From: DATHCB01 sp035319765
GTDB taxonomy: Archaea > Thermoproteota > Bathyarchaeia > Bathyarchaeales > SOJC01
Direction: 5' to 3'
Length of the DNA: 14,796 bases
Assembly (NCBI GenBank): GCA_035319765.1
Contig: DATHCB010000082.1
Coordinates: forward strand, 1 to 14,796
Made by a program: the position numbers and the translations under genes. Within the stretch, counting starts at the first letter, position 1, and each line of letters starts with the position of its first letter. Below are positions 7,101-13,770 of the stretch, in pieces. The notes under the pieces were generated by a model, which did no database searches, was not told the origin of the DNA, and saw nothing but the letters and a program-made list of their open reading frames with translations.

Positions 7101-9303
7101 ACAATGGCTCATCCTCTCGTTATTCGAAACAACTCAGCGGAAAAAAGCAGAGGAAGCACTGCGTAAAGCACATGACGAATTGGAGATTCGTGTTGAGGAA
7201 CGCACAAGGGAACTGCATGAAGCCTCACTTTATGCGAGAAGCCTGATCGAAGCAAGCCCAGATCCGCTGGTTACGATAAGTGCTGATGGCAAAATCACCG
7301 ATGTCAACAAAGCGACTGAAGACGTTACCGGCGCTTCTAGGGAGCAATTGGTTGGTAGCGACTTTTCTGATTATTTTACTGAGCCAGGAAAAGCTAAGGA
7401 AGGCTACGGAAAAGTTCTCAGTGAAGGTTTCGTCAAAGACTATTCGTTGTCCATTCGCCATAAATCTGGCAAGATCACTGACGTGTTGTACAACGCTACC
7501 CTCTATAAGAATGAAGCAGGTGAGATTCAGGGAATTTTCGCAGCCGCCCGCGACATAACCGAGCGCAAACGGGCCGAGGAGGCGCTGCGTGAGGTACGTG
7601 ACGAGTTAGAGATTCGTGTTGAGGAGCGCACCAAAGAACTCCGCGAGAGCCAACATGACCTGAACCGTGCGCAAGCCGTAGCCAGAACTGGAAGCTGGCG
7701 GCTGGATGTTCAGCGCAATGTTTTGCTATGGTCTGATGAAACCTACGACATGTTCGGGATACGCAGAGGAACAACCCTGACGTACGAGAGTTTTCTCAGC
7801 TACGTACATCCTGACGATCGAGACTACGTTGACCAAAGCTGGAAGGCAGCTCTTCAAGGCGAGCATTACGACATAGAACACAAAATAGTCGTGAATGGAG
7901 AAGTCAAATGGGTGCGCGAGAAGGCCGAACTGGAATTCGGCGAAAACCAAGTGTTGCTGGGCGCGTTCGGAACAGTTCAAGATATAACAGAGCGTAAACT
8001 GAGAGAAGATGAACTATCCTCGGCTAGGAGTCTCCTAGCTAAGGAGTTGGCAGGGCTGTCTAGATTGCAGGAAACTAGCATACGTTTCGTGAGCACGGGC
8101 AAAATGCAAGAGCTATTCGATGAAATCACAAATTCCGCGACAGACATCACCGAAGCGGACATGGGAACCTTGCAGTTACTCTCCGATAATAATAAATTGA
8201 GAATGGTATCGCAGAAGGGATTTAACCAATCTTTCTTAGACTTTTTCAACAACGTGAACGCTGACTCTCATGCTGTCTATGCAGAAGCGCTGAGAAGTAT
8301 GAAGCGGGTAACTGTCGAAGACGTAACTCAAAGCCCCATATTCATCGGGACTCCAGCGCTTGAGGTCCAGTTGCAAGCAGGAGTCAGGGCTGTTCAGTCA
8401 ACGCCGCTTTTTACTCGTTCGGGCAAGATCTTGGGAGTTATCTCTACTCATTACAGGACTCCACACCGACCAGACGAAGCTAATTTGAAATTACTTGATT
8501 TGTTGGTTCGCCAAGCAGCAGACTTTGTTGAACGTACACAAAATGAGCAGAAGATTGATGATTATGCAAGAAACTTGGAGAAGCTTGTTGAGGAACGGAC
8601 CAGGCAGCTGAAGGACGCTGAGCGCCTATCCACCATTGGCGCCACTGCGGGTATGGTTGGTCACGACATTCGTAATCCATTGCAGAGTATCGAGGGAGCA
8701 GTTTACTTGGCGAAAGAGGAACTCAAATCGCTCCCAGAAAGCAGTGAGAGAAAAGAGTTAGAGGAAATCGTCGAACTAATCCAGGGTCAGGCTGACTACA
8801 TAGATCACATAGTCGGAGACCTGCAAGACTTTGCCCGAACCCCAACACTTCATTGCGAAGAAACGAATATCGCGGAATTCGTCAACCAATCGCTCTCTTC
8901 GATTAAGATCCCCGAAGACATTAGAGTCCGCGTCGAAGCAGAGGAGAACATCGAGAAATTGATGGTTGACCCAATGTTGATGAAACGAGTTATACTTAAC
9001 CTAGCTCAGAACGCCGTTCAAGCCATGCCAAAAGGAGGCGAACTGACCGTGAAGATCCGCTGCGATGAGAAGACAGCCTATTTCTGCGTTGCGGACACAG
9101 GTATAGGCATACGCGAAGAGGATAAGCCAAAGCTATTCACGCCTTTGTTCACAACGAAAGCCAAGGGACAGGGCTTTGGACTGGCCGTATGCAAGAAGTT
9201 CGTCGAAGCTCACAGCGGGGAGATAACCGTTGAGAGCGAAGTTGGAAAAGGGAGCACATTCACTGTGAAACTGCCCATAACAGAGAAGACAGGACAAGAT
9301 TGA
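4126..9303 (+). CDS. CheB-CheR-PAS-GAF-histidine kinase fusion protein
   Basis: This 1725-residue cytoplasmic signalling protein has no membrane segment. After a charged 45-residue tail comes a CheB methylesterase (about 48-235) with catalytic S61 in GASAGG, H88 and D178, but no CheB receiver. CheR follows (about 245-530), with the SAM loop GCSTGEE (356-362) and SCRNVLIYF (457-465). A PAS-like segment (about 555-665) leads to a coiled coil (about 682-773) with repeated ELQSTNEEL heptads. Four PAS domains (about 774-880, 889-1013, 1034-1150, 1183-1295) and a GAF domain (about 1309-1470) come next. The kinase core has H1513 in GHDIRNPL, N1629, the DTGIGI box (1657-1662) and GQGFG (1681-1685). 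All key residues are present, so it should sense signals, autophosphorylate and perhaps change methylation of an unknown partner. ATG 4126 has AGGTGG upstream. Its stop overlaps the next receiver gene. CheB-CheR fusions with kinase parts are well known in bacteria, so transfer is plausible. Confidence 0.95.
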   Translation: MAKAERNKRTERAKNEVARQGAPKNEENVRTKQSSSKIEPSLKAEVVEEKHSFPVVGVGASAGGLEAYNELLENLPLNTGMAFVFIQHLMSGQESMLTDILSRSTKMPVLTAKNNMQVQPNKVYVIPPDVNMTIEKGVLKLQPKISTQYRPVDQFLISLAWDLKNLAIGVILSGTGTDGTEGVKAIHAEGGITFAQDEESAKYPGMPHSAASSGTIHFVLQPKKIAEELTRIGRHPQLNRSELKIVEAEVKEDSFRSILALLKLAFDVDFAYYKETTVMRRISRRMVIHKVENIDDYVKFIRGNKSELQALLDDMLIGVTSFFREPETFEILKSKVFPIIVKDKSAQTPIRIWVPGCSTGEEVYSVAIALKEFMEDTHANSPTQIFGTDVNERNINKARAGVYPENITASVSEHRLNHFFSKVDKDYQVNKSIREMCIFAKQDLTKDPPFSNLDMVSCRNVLIYFKPVMQKKIIPMFHYALKPKGYLVLGNSESIGAFEDLFSPFDKGPVYSKKMAPSTITFGLEPLAEFRKKEVLKKAPIVEKPLSLLQTEVEHTLTTRFVPPSVLVNKDMEILAFRGNTNPYLEPSSGEASLNLMKMLKLDLRLELQTLFFRVKKEKVPLRREGIQFEHNGSSKTVDVEIMPVSIPESEETFFLILFEPTEVAPVSRKGPKKPIVAVEGEKERQIEALQRELGSTKESLQTIIEEQEATNEELRAALEEVQSTNEELQSTNEELETAREELQSTNEELNTLNEELANRNRALSQAVNDLNNLFTNTNLAIFILDLDLRVRLFTPLAEKMFNITPADMGRSINDFKRRIDVPDLEKLIHDVIDNLTSKEREIQDESGHWYLMRIRPYMTTEKKIDGTVLSFVDIDAHVRSRKELAKERDILKGIMENTSTEMAYFDADFNIVAVNSAFAESSGHEVDELVGKNHFALFPEPENQAIFERVRNTGEPVAFFDKPFLFVGQSEKGPTYWDWTLAPVKDGEGRVQWLILSLFETTQRKKAEEALRKAHDELEIRVEERTRELHEASLYARSLIEASPDPLVTISADGKITDVNKATEDVTGASREQLVGSDFSDYFTEPGKAKEGYGKVLSEGFVKDYSLSIRHKSGKITDVLYNATLYKNEAGEIQGIFAAARDITERKRAEEALREVRDELEIRVEERTKELRESQHDLNRAQAVARTGSWRLDVQRNVLLWSDETYDMFGIRRGTTLTYESFLSYVHPDDRDYVDQSWKAALQGEHYDIEHKIVVNGEVKWVREKAELEFGENQVLLGAFGTVQDITERKLREDELSSARSLLAKELAGLSRLQETSIRFVSTGKMQELFDEITNSATDITEADMGTLQLLSDNNKLRMVSQKGFNQSFLDFFNNVNADSHAVYAEALRSMKRVTVEDVTQSPIFIGTPALEVQLQAGVRAVQSTPLFTRSGKILGVISTHYRTPHRPDEANLKLLDLLVRQAADFVERTQNEQKIDDYARNLEKLVEERTRQLKDAERLSTIGATAGMVGHDIRNPLQSIEGAVYLAKEELKSLPESSERKELEEIVELIQGQADYIDHIVGDLQDFARTPTLHCEETNIAEFVNQSLSSIKIPEDIRVRVEAEENIEKLMVDPMLMKRVILNLAQNAVQAMPKGGELTVKIRCDEKTAYFCVADTGIGIREEDKPKLFTPLFTTKAKGQGFGLAVCKKFVEAHSGEITVESEVGKGSTFTVKLPITEKTGQD

Positions 9304-9671
9304 AGAACCAAAAGAAGAGCATTCTAGTAGTAGACGACGATGAATCCATACTGAGCACTTTTAGTCGTATTCTCCGAAAACAAGGATACGACGTTGACAC
9401 GGCTGAAACAGGACAAGAAACGATGGAGAAACTCAAAGAAAAAACGTACGATCTCATTCTTATGGACGTAAAACTGCCTGACACCAACGGCACAGACTTG
9501 CTGTCCAAAATACACGCATCCTATCCTAAGACCAAGCAAGTCGCCATCACAGGATTCCCCTCTTTGGATGACGCAACCAAGGCCAAAGATCACGGCGCCG
9601 CTGCCTACTTAGTCAAGCCAGTCAAGCCTGAAGAACTCATAAAAGTAATTGCCGAGAGACTCGAGAACTAA
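9300..9671 (+). CDS. Single-domain response regulator 1
   Basis: The 123-residue protein is one receiver domain and nothing more. The acidic cluster D12-D14, phosphoacceptor D56 (in LILMDVKLPD), switch T84 (AITG) and K106 (LVKPVK) are all present, so it should be phosphorylated. The TTG start at 9300 overlaps the TGA stop of the kinase gene (TTGA), a layout for translational coupling. This makes the fused kinase its most likely phosphodonor. With no output domain it must act through protein contact, as CheY or Spo0F do, or serve as a phosphate sink or relay. It resembles response regulator 3 most closely (both have ILRKQGY-x-VD-x-AETG). Confidence 0.93.
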   Translation: MKNQKKSILVVDDDESILSTFSRILRKQGYDVDTAETGQETMEKLKEKTYDLILMDVKLPDTNGTDLLSKIHASYPKTKQVAITGFPSLDDATKAKDHGAAAYLVKPVKPEELIKVIAERLEN

Positions 9672-9728
9672 AAGCTAGTTCATCCCTGTTTGCCGCCTTC
9701 TATCTTTAAAGTGAATCGGCGTTGCAGC

Positions 9729-9736
9729 AAATATAA
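9729..9736 (+). promoter_or_regulatory. Possible TATA box of response regulator 2
   Basis: AAATATAA in the 144-base gap between the first two receiver genes would start transcription near 9760, so the second receiver may have its own promoter. A weaker TTTAAAG lies at about 9703-9709. Confidence 0.35.
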
Positions 9737-9815
9737 GCCAAAAATACCCTTTCATCCTGAAAAGTGTCATAGTAGAGAGTCACCCACACAGTCTTAAGAA
9801 TAGGTTGAAGCTATT

Positions 9816-10202
9816 ATGATATGTGGAACGACGTTGAAGGATAGTCTGGGACGGCCCCCACGTATACTCGTAGTAGACGATGATAAAGTAGTACTGCGGG
9901 TACTGATGAAGATCCTTCAAAAAGCGGAATGCAACGTTGATGCCGTCGAGACTGCCCATGAGGCACTTGAAAGACTTGAGGCGGCATCTTATGATGCAAT
10001 CTTGATCGACGTCCACCTCCAAGACATGAACGGCTTGGACTTGTTAACCAGAGTTGGCACAATCGCACCATCTATGAAGAAAATCGTGCTAACAGGCTAT
10101 CCATCAGACGAAGACAGAAAAAAGGCCTTGGAGCAAAAAGCGGACTATTACCTTACGAAACCCGTGACAACCGAAGAACTCCTAGGAAGCCTCGATTGCT
10201 AA
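9816..10202 (+). CDS. Single-domain response regulator 2 (divergent)
   Basis: The 128-residue protein has a short extra N-terminus (about 15 residues) and one receiver domain. The acidic cluster D21-D23, phosphoacceptor D65, switch T93 and K115 are intact. After D65 the usual proline of the LPxxxG loop is replaced by glutamine (HLQDMNG). The C-terminal helix is short and ends LLGSLDC, lacking the fuller tail of the other two receivers. These changes lie near surfaces used for partner recognition, so it may contact different proteins. ATG 9816 follows AGGTTG by eight bases. The gene lies on the same strand as the kinase and receiver 1, but 144 bases downstream and possibly with its own promoter. 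It converges on the TrmB-CBS gene. Confidence 0.92.
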   Translation: MICGTTLKDSLGRPPRILVVDDDKVVLRVLMKILQKAECNVDAVETAHEALERLEAASYDAILIDVHLQDMNGLDLLTRVGTIAPSMKKIVLTGYPSDEDRKKALEQKADYYLTKPVTTEELLGSLDC

Positions 10203-10205
10203 ATG

Positions 10206-10231
10206 AAAAAGTGAGACATTAAAGCCTCACT
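10206..10231 (-). terminator. Hairpin and T-run between convergent genes
   Basis: AGTGAG (10210-10215) pairs with CTCACT (10226-10231). Read on the minus strand, the stem is followed directly by TTTTT, which fits termination of the TrmB-CBS gene 39 bases after its stop codon. It may also stop transcripts from the receiver gene on the plus strand. Confidence 0.45.
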
Positions 10232-10269
10232 CAGCGATATACCTCGTTGGGAAAGCAACCTTTTGATAG

Positions 10270-11910
10270 TTAGTCTATCTTGAACATTCCGCTTAGTTTC
10301 CCATTCTTGAATACAGCTACTTTTCGCATGCCAGTCTTGTGCATAATCTTCATAGCCTCCGCCAACGGCTCAGCCGACTCGACAGACAAGATCGGCAGGG
10401 ACATAATTGCTTTTGCACGTGTGCTGTCCGGGTTCTTTCGCGGTTTGACTACTTTCTCGAGCACATCTCTCTCGCTTACTATCCCAACAGGACTACCACG
10501 CTCTGTCACAATGACAGAGCTCGCCTTGTTCTCGATCATTAATTCAATAAGATTTGTCACCGAATCGGATCCTGCAACCTGGCAACTCAGCGGCCGCGCA
10601 GTCTTGCCAGAAACGAGCTCACGAACATCCGTACCCCTCTTCCATATGTCGTCCAGCATGTTCCCGACTCTCTCGACATACCGCTGATCATTTGTGTAAA
10701 ACAGATTCTCCAGATCGAGCGAATCCTCAGCTTCAATTTGCTTCGTCGGAGTTTTAAATATGAAAAGGTGTCTGTAATCGACGACCATCATCATCAAATA
10801 ACTGATGGGAACACTTCTCATCTCGAAGGTCTCTGAAAGCTCCATCGATGCCTCCAGATTATCTAGATCGATAGGTGCCATGATTCGAAATCTTATCGGC
10901 TTTTTCAAATAGTCAAAGAGGTTCTTTTTCAAGGATCCGTTGAGCATGTCAGATGAGAAAATCGCTATCGCATCTTTTCCCGCCGAACTTAGCACGCTTG
11001 TCAGTTTAGCTTGAGCTTCCCTAGAATCCCTTATCACAAGCGTCTCCGTGGGTGGCTTGCCTGTCTTCAGTTCTAACACTCGTTCCATCGCTGGCACAGC
11101 GTCGCGCCACATATCCATGAAGGACTGTCTGAGTGTAGAAACGAACACTTCACTGCTTATGCATAAGCCAGAATCTGGCTGATTCGAGAGAGGAGACTTA
11201 CTTCCATAAGTCACGTACAGAATCACTTCTGCAGCATCCCTCATTATAAATTGATAAGCTCGCGAACCCAAGTCGAGATGGCGCCATTGAATGTTGAGAT
11301 TCCTATTAGAGGAGTGAAGCTTTTCTTCCACTATCGCAATATTCTCTTTGGAAACGCTAGTAAGAATCTTCACCTGAAGAGCCCGATTTTTTCTTGTCAG
11401 GTCAACCATCGAGTCAAATATCCCAGCTAGATCTTCCTGCGCAATGTCGAGACCCGTCGTAAGCTCCAGTACTTCGGCCCTCGCCTCAACTATCAAACGC
11501 TTAATCTCTGCGTATATTCTCTTGCGATCAGTTAGCACGCGAAATTTTGGAATGGAATATTCAGGAGCCTTGGCACTTAGGTTTCGCCAGTAGGACGCCA
11601 GTTCATTTTTTTTGGCCTCCAGCGCGGTCGCTTCGGCCATTTTAGTTCTGACCAGAGAGTCGAGCAATGTATCAAATGGTATCGCAGCAAACCGCGTTGG
11701 TGCCTCAAGAGTAGCTTCGATCACGCCCTTCTCTTGAAGGTTCTTAAGAATCCGGTACGTCTGCACTCTTTCGATTTTGAGAGGCGCAGATATGGATGCG
11801 ACTTGCTGCATTCCATGTTGTGACAGGAAGATGTACACTTCTGACTCTCTTTTCGATAACCCGAGCTCATTGAGAACCTTAAGTATCTCCTCTTCGCTCA
11901 AAGAGATCAC
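10270..11910 (-). CDS. TrmB-like HTH regulator with C-terminal CBS pair
   Basis: Numbered from GTG 11910 (546 residues), the protein opens with a TrmB-type winged helix (about 4-80: LNELGLSKRESEVYIFLS, then ERVQTYRILKNLQEKGVIEA and PTRFAAIP). A helical linker follows (about 83-115). Two alpha/beta regions come next (about 122-275 and 290-428), resembling the effector-binding half of TrmB proteins, possibly duplicated. The C-terminus is a CBS pair (about 432-487 with SPVGIVSERDVL, and 499-546), of the kind that binds adenine nucleotides. The second CBS motif stops at GKLSGMFKID, without the usual final helix. The frame extends to an ATG at 11961, but that codon lies inside the TATA-like box, so GTG 11910 or TTG 11901 is more likely the start. 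Neither has a clear ribosome site. It is a probable ligand-responsive transcription factor, divergent from response regulator 3. Confidence 0.88.
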   Translation of the reverse strand: MISLSEEEILKVLNELGLSKRESEVYIFLSQHGMQQVASISAPLKIERVQTYRILKNLQEKGVIEATLEAPTRFAAIPFDTLLDSLVRTKMAEATALEAKKNELASYWRNLSAKAPEYSIPKFRVLTDRKRIYAEIKRLIVEARAEVLELTTGLDIAQEDLAGIFDSMVDLTRKNRALQVKILTSVSKENIAIVEEKLHSSNRNLNIQWRHLDLGSRAYQFIMRDAAEVILYVTYGSKSPLSNQPDSGLCISSEVFVSTLRQSFMDMWRDAVPAMERVLELKTGKPPTETLVIRDSREAQAKLTSVLSSAGKDAIAIFSSDMLNGSLKKNLFDYLKKPIRFRIMAPIDLDNLEASMELSETFEMRSVPISYLMMMVVDYRHLFIFKTPTKQIEAEDSLDLENLFYTNDQRYVERVGNMLDDIWKRGTDVRELVSGKTARPLSCQVAGSDSVTNLIELMIENKASSVIVTERGSPVGIVSERDVLEKVVKPRKNPDSTRAKAIMSLPILSVESAEPLAEAMKIMHKTGMRKVAVFKNGKLSGMFKID

Positions 11911-11956
11911 GCCATGGATTACGTTGAGACTTTGTAGAGGCCATCTGGCTATTAAG

Positions 11957-11969
11957 CACATATATTAAC
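11957..11969. promoter_or_regulatory. Shared TATA-like element between TrmB-CBS and response regulator 3
   Basis: CACATATATTAAC (with ATATATTAA at 11960-11968) reads as a TATA-like box on both strands. It would start the minus transcript near 11938 and the plus transcript near 11990. Both genes would then have short leaders. A single box serving both directions would make their expression mutually exclusive or jointly controlled. Confidence 0.45.
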
Positions 11970-12028
11970 AAGCTCAGCAACCATAAGCGTGTACGATTCC
12001 CGAACCAAGAAAACCGCGTGGAGGAAGA

Positions 12029-12409
12029 TTGGGAGACACGAAAAACATTCTAGTAGTGGATGATGACAAGGTGGCACTTCAAATCACTGAGCGCATTCTT
12101 CGGAAACAGGGGTACCACGTTGACGTCGCAGAGACGGGGAGAGAAGCAGAAGAAAAGGTGAACAGCAGACTTTTCGATCTCGCCCTCATCGATGTAAGAC
12201 TTCCCGATATCGATGGTGTGGACTTGGTGGAGGAAATACATCGAATCAAGCCTAAAATGGTTAAGATAGTAATCACTGGTTTTGCCTCGATGGAAAATGG
12301 GATCAAAGCCATGGAAGCAGGTGCAGACGCTTACCTAGTAAAACCCGTCGCTTCGCAAGAGCTACTCAGAATAGTTGAACAGAAGCTGAAAGACCGTAAC
12401 GACCAATAA
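12029..12409 (+). CDS. Single-domain response regulator 3
   Basis: The 126-residue receiver has D11-D13, phosphoacceptor D55 (LALIDVRLPD), switch T83 (VITG) and K105 (LVKPVA). It has no output domain. The TTG start follows GGAGG by four bases. It is closer in sequence to receiver 1 than to receiver 2, which suggests a duplication inside this island. It is divided from the other two by the oppositely transcribed TrmB-CBS gene and shares a promoter region with it. A working link between this receiver and the TrmB-CBS regulator is attractive but rests on position alone. Confidence 0.93.
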   Translation: MGDTKNILVVDDDKVALQITERILRKQGYHVDVAETGREAEEKVNSRLFDLALIDVRLPDIDGVDLVEEIHRIKPKMVKIVITGFASMENGIKAMEAGADAYLVKPVASQELLRIVEQKLKDRNDQ

Positions 12410-12632
12410 AGATGCCAACCAAGACTTCACGTGAGCCGACTTAAGTCTCTTCTTTGAAGCTTTCCTCCCTTCCGTATTAGATTTCTTAGAATGTCTTCAA
12501 AAGACAGGAGTTCACTGCAAAATTCCTTTAATTGTAGTGTCTCAGATAAGCAACGGAACCTAAATCGTGCGATGACGTCTGAGACTAGAATTTTCTTGCG
12601 ACGATTTTGTCAGCCCTCGATGCAAGGATTAG
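12410..12632. repeat. Spacer with inverted repeats between convergent genes
   Basis: GTCTCAGA (12539-12546) and TCTGAGAC (12578-12585) form a perfect 8-base inverted repeat 31 bases apart. GTCTT (12493-12497) and AAGAC (12501-12505) form a small hairpin. Both may serve as termination or stability elements for response regulator 3 or the convergent small gene. No coding frame is supported. Confidence 0.4.
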
Positions 12633-12893
12633 TTATTCATGCGTGAAGTACCATGGCTCTGCGGCGCCTTTCTTGAATCGCTGTCGAAGGACCCGTTCGC
12701 TGGCTAGCATCGTCTCCCCGTTTCGTTCGGGTGGCATAAGCACCGGTTCTCCGTCTTCAATTCGTTTCTGGATTTCCGGATAATCTGCAGTTTCAACTTT
12801 CTTTATCTTGAATCTCCACTCATCTTCTTTTCTCAAAAAGAAAAGCGAGTTTGCATTTTTCCTTTGATCGACTTCGGTGTCGCGTGGCAACAC
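12633..12893 (-). CDS. Small hypothetical protein
   Basis: The 86-residue protein is hydrophilic and rich in charged residues, with aromatic patches (SLFFLRKEDEWRFKIKKV and PWYFTHE). It has no membrane segment, cysteine motif or recognised domain. I do not recognise the family. The case for a real gene is the good ribosome site GAGGAG eight bases before GTG 12893 and protein-like composition. It is the last gene before the structured spacer and converges on response regulator 3. Function is unknown. Confidence 0.55.
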   Translation of the reverse strand: MLPRDTEVDQRKNANSLFFLRKEDEWRFKIKKVETADYPEIQKRIEDGEPVLMPPERNGETMLASERVLRQRFKKGAAEPWYFTHE

Positions 12894-12931
12894 ACTCGCA
12901 GCTCCTCTTTAGACTGCCATCTATGCAACCC

Positions 12932-13053
12932 AGTTTGTTTGGGGTGTTGGATTTAGAGGTTTGGAGCTTGCGTGAGGGGAGAAAGGAGGAGAGAGGACCC
13001 TAAAACACGAAACTGAGGTCTCCAAACCTTTTTCATCCAACATTCTAAAAACT
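12932..13053. other. Long imperfect stem: candidate structured RNA or operator
   Basis: Nested complementary blocks run inward: AGTTT/AAACT (12932-12936 with 13049-13053), TGTTGGAT/ATCCAACA (12945-12952 with 13035-13042) and AGGTTTGGAG/CTCCAAACCT (12957-12966 with 13020-13029). Inside these lie CGTG/CACG and AGGG/CCCT around a purine-rich loop. The strand transcribed, if any, is unknown, and it matches neither RNase P nor SRP RNA signatures that I can see. Confidence 0.5.
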
Positions 13054-13221
13054 CCGGTATGTGTCCGACCCGTGAGAGCGCCATTCTCGAACAAGGAAGG
13101 GGAGATGTTCACAGGAGCTTTTCCCATTTTTTCATCATTCCCGAGTGGACACAGGCTAGTCCTATAAGATATGATCCACTCTTAAGTCTGTGTGACTGTA
13201 CCATGACACCAACACCCCAAA
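12938..13221. repeat. 13-base perfect inverted repeat spanning the spacer
   Basis: TTTGGGGTGTTGG (12938-12950) is exactly complementary to CCAACACCCCAAA (13209-13221), 258 bases away. Its left arm overlaps the left arm of the shorter stem at 12945-12952, so the two pairings exclude each other. The remaining spacer also holds GAGTGGA/TCCACTC (13143-13149 with 13175-13181), TGTGTCC/GGACACA (13060-13066 with 13147-13153) and TATA-like sequence around 13160-13172. Confidence 0.5.
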
Positions 13222-13278
13222 AGTAAAGGGAATAAATCTCGTAAAAAAGCACCCTTCGTCTACGATGGTCTAATAATA

Positions 13279-13288
13279 CTTTTAAACC
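13279..13288 (+). promoter_or_regulatory. TATA-like box of the thioredoxin-fold gene
   Basis: CTTTTAAACC is centred about 36 bases before ATG 13319, giving a leader of roughly 10 bases that includes the GAGGGGAG ribosome site at 13308-13315. Confidence 0.5.
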
Positions 13289-13318
13289 TCTGAAATAGGG
13301 CTAGATTGAGGGGAGAAT

Positions 13319-13666
13319 ATGGCAAAGATCATCGAAGTTTATATCAAGAATAAAGAGGTTATAACCAGCACGAGTCTTGAAGGAAGACCACTCGCCGCTG
13401 GCGGCGGGGTTCACTATTGTTCAGTGAGGGAAATTTCTAAGACCGAGAAAGTCATCTCCGGAGAAGACGGGGCAGCGCTGAAGCTCGTCAAAGAACTCGC
13501 TGCAGAAAAGAACCTTAAGTTTCAAATCGTCGACGTATCGAGTTCAAAGGGAAAACTAAAGGCAAAACTGAAAGGTGTTACAACCACACCCACGATAATC
13601 GTAGGCAGCAAGCGCCTGATCGGAATACCCAAAAGAGAAACATTTGAAACTCTTCTGGAGCAATGA
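13319..13666 (+). CDS. Thioredoxin-fold-like small protein
   Basis: The 115-residue protein has a beta-alpha-beta pattern. The C-terminal third, VTTTPTIIVGSKRLIGIP then KRETFETLL, closely follows the cis-proline strand and final helix of thioredoxin/glutaredoxin folds (TTPTIIVG-x-x-x-x-x-G). A CxxC redox pair is missing: the only cysteine is C34 in GVHYCSV. It may therefore act by a single cysteine or by binding rather than as a dithiol reductase. ATG 13319 has a strong GAGGGGAG just upstream and a TATA-like box at the right distance. It appears monocistronic, with the four-cysteine small gene downstream. Family and role are inferred from fold pattern only. Confidence 0.65.
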   Translation: MAKIIEVYIKNKEVITSTSLEGRPLAAGGGVHYCSVREISKTEKVISGEDGAALKLVKELAAEKNLKFQIVDVSSSKGKLKAKLKGVTTTPTIIVGSKRLIGIPKRETFETLLEQ

Positions 13667-13770
13667 CTGTGTTTTCGGTTTTTGTTTAGCAATTCTGCTG
13701 CAGAATCCGAATTTTGCTTGCACAACCCTTAATGTACGCTCCATCCCTTTTCATTTAGATGTGATATACA

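Noticed and set aside
12551..12590. Possible C/D box small RNA (GATGAC and CTGA near each other)
   Set aside because: The boxes do not match the consensus and are too close together for a guide.
12921..13127. A 68-codon minus-strand frame, with a possible TATA-like box near 13166
   Set aside because: Its second half is rich in Pro/Ser and reads like translated noncoding DNA, it covers the inverted repeats, and it has no clear ribosome site.
12932..13221. RNase P RNA or SRP RNA
   Set aside because: The conserved RNase P core and SRP helix 8 loop sequences are not found on either strand by eye.
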